A stretch of 64,000 nucleotides of DNA from Escarpia spicata (Eukaryota; Annelida; Polychaeta; Sabellida; Siboglinidae): NCBI GenBank assembly GCA_963995525.1, contig OZ023210.1, forward strand, positions 22,964,243 through 23,028,242. Reading direction: 5' to 3'. This document shows positions 59,952 through 64,000 of this stretch, piece by piece. The position numbers were made by a program, and so were the translations under genes. Within the stretch, counting starts at the first letter, position 1; the number at the start of each line of letters is the position of its first letter. The notes beneath the pieces are model-generated. The model made no database searches. It worked only from the letters and a program-made list of their open reading frames with translations, and had not been told where the DNA came from.

Positions 59952-60800
59952 AGGCTTCTATCTCTGTATTCCTGTTGAAAGAAATGTTGGTGCAACAATT
60001 GAGCAAAAACAAGTTGTTAGAGAAAATCAACAGCACACAGCGTCATCTTGTATGGTTTACTTAAAATGCATCACTGCAAACATTTAAATACATAGTATTG
60101 TTTAATTAGTCAAACCATCATTCAGTGTAATCATCAAATATATATTTTAAGAGTAACACAATACAATTGTGAAGCAGATGTATATAATAAGATCCATTCA
60201 AGCATCATCAAACTTTGCGGTGCAGTATCCTTACCACCCTGATCAATGCAAACTGTTGGTAGAATGTTTTTCCTGTCTGATATCCATGAAATAAATGTGT
60301 GTTAAATATTAAAGTGAACATTTTCTTCACTTTACTATAATAAACGTGTCTAGATAAGAGAAAAACGTCTGGGGCCACAGCACTGTTAGCCTTCCTGTTG
60401 TGTTACAATAACACTGTACCTTGTAATTTGAACTTGAAACTGGTGATGTCTGAAATGTGTGGTAAATGAATGCTAGATATCTAACAGGTTGAGTGCTAGC
60501 ATGTATTGGCAGTGAAACAATGTATATTTGGAAGAGTGTAGTTGGCGTAGTGATTTTTCGCCATTTTTATTTATACGTCACGTGCGTGCAGGGAATCGTA
60601 TATTTTGGTAAATATTGATGGGCACCAAGCATGGATGTTGTAAAAGAGCTGGAGGTATCTGACATTGACGAAATTTGGTCAGCATATCATTTCTGAAATT
60701 TCAGATTTTTAAATAGTAGTTTCCCTATAATCTAACCAAAAACATTAACAAGGCTGTCAGTGGAAAAGCTAACAGTGGTCTGTGCCCTTCTTTGTTGTAT
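59952..60800. other. No supported gene
   Basis: AT-rich; no frame, repeat or RNA signal that I can support. Confidence 0.5.
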
Positions 60801-60829
60801 ACAAGTACAATAACTAACCAGGTAATCGT

Positions 60830-60925
60830 CCTTCATCAGTCATACTATTTTCAACGTATGATGTGGATAGCATGCTCTCCTCCTAACTCCACCATGTGTA
60901 TGGCCAAAGCTGGAAGGGAAAACAA
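60830..60925 (+). repeat. Inverted copy of 61990-62075
   Basis: GTATGATGTGG, TAGCATG, TCTCCTCCTAACTCCA and GTGTATGGC...AGCTGGAAGGGAA recur as the inverse complement at 61990-62075. Confidence 0.85.
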
Positions 60926-61779
60926 CATTTTAAAATATGACCTGTAGGAAGCATCTTACAATTAAAATTAATTAAAATATATTTTGACATTGCAGATCCA
61001 CAAAACATATGCATGTTCAATCGGTGGTATTTTAGGCGTTTTTGCATGTCTATGCTGCCATTTTAGTTTATAAATGTCCTTAAATCCATATTACTTATGT
61101 TACATAATATTCCATATACGTCCTAATAGTTATTATCAGATTAAAGTGTACAATATAAAAAACAACGCCTAAAGTGAACAAAGATCACATGGCTTACACT
61201 CTTAGCCAGGGGCATAGCTAGGATTTGTATAAGGGATGCTGTGGGATAAAATTGGTTGTCCAAATATGGACTTTCAGCTTTTTTCACAATGCAACATGTT
61301 TATGAGGTTTTAGGTTATCAATATTTGACATTTCAGATGAGTACACGGTTGAAGATGCTCTGTAATGTCACACGTTAGTTAATTTAAATGTTGTGCAATT
61401 TGGGCATTTCATATACAGATTAACTGTCAACTGAAGACATTATAATCACCTCTCTACTGCTCCGGTTGCAGTTCATTTGTGGCAATCGAAGACATCCCAA
61501 AGCCTACAAATGTTATGTGCACACTTTCAAACACATGATTGACATTTATACAATACAAAGTTACCTTATTATATAGATTCTACTGCACAGAAAAATGTAC
61601 ATAGATTAAAGGTGCCCGGGAAAAGACACTTGAAATGTAAATTTACAAAATATTATCAACACCTTGTTACACAAAATCTGTGCCTTCACATTGAATTGTT
61701 CAAGTAAAATATAAAAGTATGCATTGACATTTGTTCAATCTATTGTTGCTGCTATCTTTTCGTGTTCATACTTTAGTGG

Positions 61780-62170
61780 CTTGAACAGAAGCAGCTATGT
61801 GGCCATGGGGAATCCGGAAAATCCAATAAACAAAACAGACAAAATCCCACAATGTTAAAACTGCACAAATCCTGTGACAAAATGAAATGTGTGCAGGCCT
61901 AGGGTCAATTACATTACAATGTAATATATTGCAATTACATAGCTTCCTTCCTATTATTATTACATCCTGAAGAAAATGCATTGTTTATAGAAGACTTCCC
62001 TTCCAGCTTCAGCCATACACATAATGGAGTTAGGAGGAGACCATGCTAACCACATCATACATTGAACATAGTTATGATTGATTTTAATGCAACATTCTAC
62101 AATGAACTATTAATTTTAGTGCAAGCCAACTTACTCTAAAATAAGGCAGAACACAAGAAATGCAGCCTAT
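61780..62170 (-). pseudogene. Decayed tandem copy of the exon cluster at 62.7-63.4 kb
   Basis: Minus-strand copy of exon A at 62135-62166 (same 32-bp length, acceptor TTATAG, donor AGA|GTAAGT). A copy of exon L near 62003 has lost its acceptor AG. A copy of exon D from 61871 (acceptor TCACAG; DLCSFNIVGF, then DSPWPHS) runs into a TAA. Confidence 0.6.
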
Positions 62171-62403
62171 AACACTGCATAAGTAAAGTAAATTCGATTA
62201 TAGCATGTAATGTTACAACAGTTCCCTGAGTAAACCACTGGTGCAATTCTCTTGACTGTAGTTATAAATCACTGTGTTGTATTCGAGTTAAAAGGTGTAT
62301 GCCTACCAATGTTGTTTAAGACTTCAATAAACACTTAATTTCAGTATGGTTGTATGAATAAGCAGCTGGAATAGATAGTGAATGATGTACAATAAATACC
62401 AAC

Positions 62404-63361
62404 CATGTTTTGTAGACATGGTCTTAAAGTTGTCGTTATCAGCCCCCAACTGACACCACCAAAGCGTATCTTCAAGTTCAATGGGAGATTTCTTCTGAAA
62501 TGTCAGGAGCATCAATCATAATGTTGTTTATATGGTATTATATCAAGCAGAAAACACCAGTCATAATGGTGTTTATAAGATATTATATTAAGCAGACAAA
62601 ATAGTTTTTATAAAATGCATATACTTATAGACAATAGCTGCTGAATAGCAGGTGTTACAAATAGTTTGATATTAATAAATTTGATAAAATTTTACCTTAT
62701 TTTTTAGGCTATGTGGCCATGGGGAATCTGGGACAAAATCCAATTTAGGATAAATTCTTATGGACGAAACACCACAATTATTGCACAAATCCTGCAACAA
62801 AATTTAATTAGTGAACAAAATTTTCTTGAATTCATATAAGTAGATATTTTGAGATGGGAACTATTTACAAAACATAATAAATTTGTCTTGCCATTGTCTA
62901 TATTAATGTACAGTTAATATATCATTTGTCTAGATACTGGCCATGGGCACTGAATCTGTAGAGTAAATTGTAATTTACCTGAGCATTTTGTTTTCTTTTA
63001 GCAGGACTTTCCTTCAGCTGCAATAAAACAAGATTATCGATTGCAAAATATAATGAGAATTGAAAAAGATACAGTTTGCTTTTAAGTCAAGTTTCATGTA
63101 ATGTACAGGTTCATATGTAGGGTCGTTCCTACATTAGTATAATGACCCCCTGTATCTCAATACATTTGTTTTTTCATGTGTGTACACAAATAATAATTCT
63201 ATAACTCAATGATACTTCTGAAAAAGTACATTAGTTATGCTACAAGAGCTTATTTACCAATATATAAACACATTCATACTAATTATACATTCCTGCAGCT
63301 GATATTAATTATAGTGCAAGCTAACTTACTTTAAGAATGTTGGAACATAGGAAAAAGCAGC
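62404..63361 (-). CDS. Four-exon gene segment of unknown function
   Basis: Four minus-strand pieces with AG/GT borders join in one frame. A, 63330-63361: (x)CFFLCSNILK, donor AAA|GTAAGT. L, 62979-63017: LKESPAKRKQNAQ, acceptor TATTGCAG, donor CAG|GTAAAT. D, 62696-62791: DLCNNCGVSSIRIYP and DFVPDSPWPHSLKNK, acceptor GTTGCAG, donor AAG|GTAAAA. K, 62404-62494: KKSPIELEDTLWWCQLGADN and FKTMSTKH, acceptor ATTTCAG, donor ATG|GTTGGT (weak). L in the other two frames hits stops, so the agreement is not trivial. Start and end exons were not found, and I recognise no family. The cluster has a decayed copy just downstream (61780-62170). It could be a real gene, a pseudogene or part of a mobile element. 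Confidence 0.45.
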
Positions 63362-63399
63362 CTAAGACAGGCTAGAGATTTCTTATGCCAATGGTCCTA

Positions 63400-64000
63400 T
63401 GCCCAAAGTTACGACTATTCTCTAAACATAATATATCTACTGTCTGTATCACATGAAGTCATGTATAAGACTATAGTTAGTCTAAATCATGCAGGCATAG
63501 CCAATAGCCATACAAATAGGACACAGGCCTAGGCTTCGCAAGAGAGGTAACTTCTGTATGATATAGCCTGTCATGGCAATTTCCTTTGCTACCTTTAGAG
63601 GAAAGGGCAAAGTTAAAAACAATACAGTACAATTTATACGGATAGCTGCCTACGGATATGAGCCACATAGCCATAAGGGGATGGGACATGTCCATGGCAT
63701 GAACCTTGGCCATACCTGGTCAGTCATGGATCAGGGCATGAGCATGGATGATATTATTAGGATTATGTTAGTATGTACATGAGGGCTAAACGTAAAGACT
63801 AGGCCTAGCTGAGATTTTGTGTTTTCACGCCGTCTTTACCTTTGCCCTCTATGCCCACGGCCCCACGCTATGGCTTTACCTATGGCTTATGGATATGAAT
63901 CTACCCAACAACACTCTACTAGAGTAGACTACAGTCTATGCTTTGACTACAGACAACAGTCATCACTGCCAGTAACAATGACAACTGACAGTGTCATTCA
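63400..64000. other. Right edge, no supported gene
   Basis: Frames on both strands are short. A minus-strand donor-like CAAAG|GTAAAG near 63840 could belong to an upstream exon of the 62.4-63.4-kb gene, but the link is not shown. Confidence 0.3.

Overview
This is nuclear DNA of an invertebrate animal. Coding sequence is broken into short exons with GT..AG introns, the background is AT-rich, and non-LTR retrotransposon remnants, tRNA-derived SINEs, DNA-transposon derivatives and micro/minisatellites fill the space between exons. No operon, ribosome-binding-site or other bacterial organisation is present. The sequence alone does not fix the phylum; a marine deuterostome or a lophotrochozoan is a reasonable guess.

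The main gene is PGAP1 (GPI inositol-deacylase) on the minus strand. I traced 18 exons, from the ATG at 47914 down to a splice donor at 11917. The 18 exons keep one reading frame through every junction and give 592 codons. They carry the N-terminal membrane anchor, the GHSMGG lipase nucleophile motif, a DH motif and the luminal region as far as the LGQ before the C-terminal membrane domain. The last third (about 330 residues in the human protein) was not found; it must lie left of the window, be lost, or have escaped me. Intron 1 is about 15 kb and holds most of the transposon debris.

The second gene (7081-8667, plus strand) is an uncharacterised intronless 528-residue reading frame, with a probable splice acceptor just upstream of its ATG. 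If the PGAP1 C-terminus lies beyond the left edge, this gene is nested inside a PGAP1 intron on the opposite strand. Its last 16 codons and stop are the first unit of a decayed tandem repeat that runs on into the 3' UTR.

The right-hand third (48-64 kb) has no recognised gene. It does hold four things of interest: a chain of four phase-compatible minus-strand exons (62404-63361) inside a tandem duplication; a plus-strand reading frame interrupted by a single TAG (54774-55085) that overlaps an antisense frame; five copies of a 16-bp motif ahead of a TATA-like box and a small ORF (56770-57362); and a long palindromic repeat (50.55-52.43 kb).

Mobile DNA with defined ends includes three copies of a 453-bp element with 4-bp target duplications, a TTAA-flanked foldback element, an element with a perfect 8-bp target duplication (GCAACATG), a pogo/Tigger-like element with TA duplication, and a hAT-like element. 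Fragments of four LINE copies and at least six SINE copies are also present.
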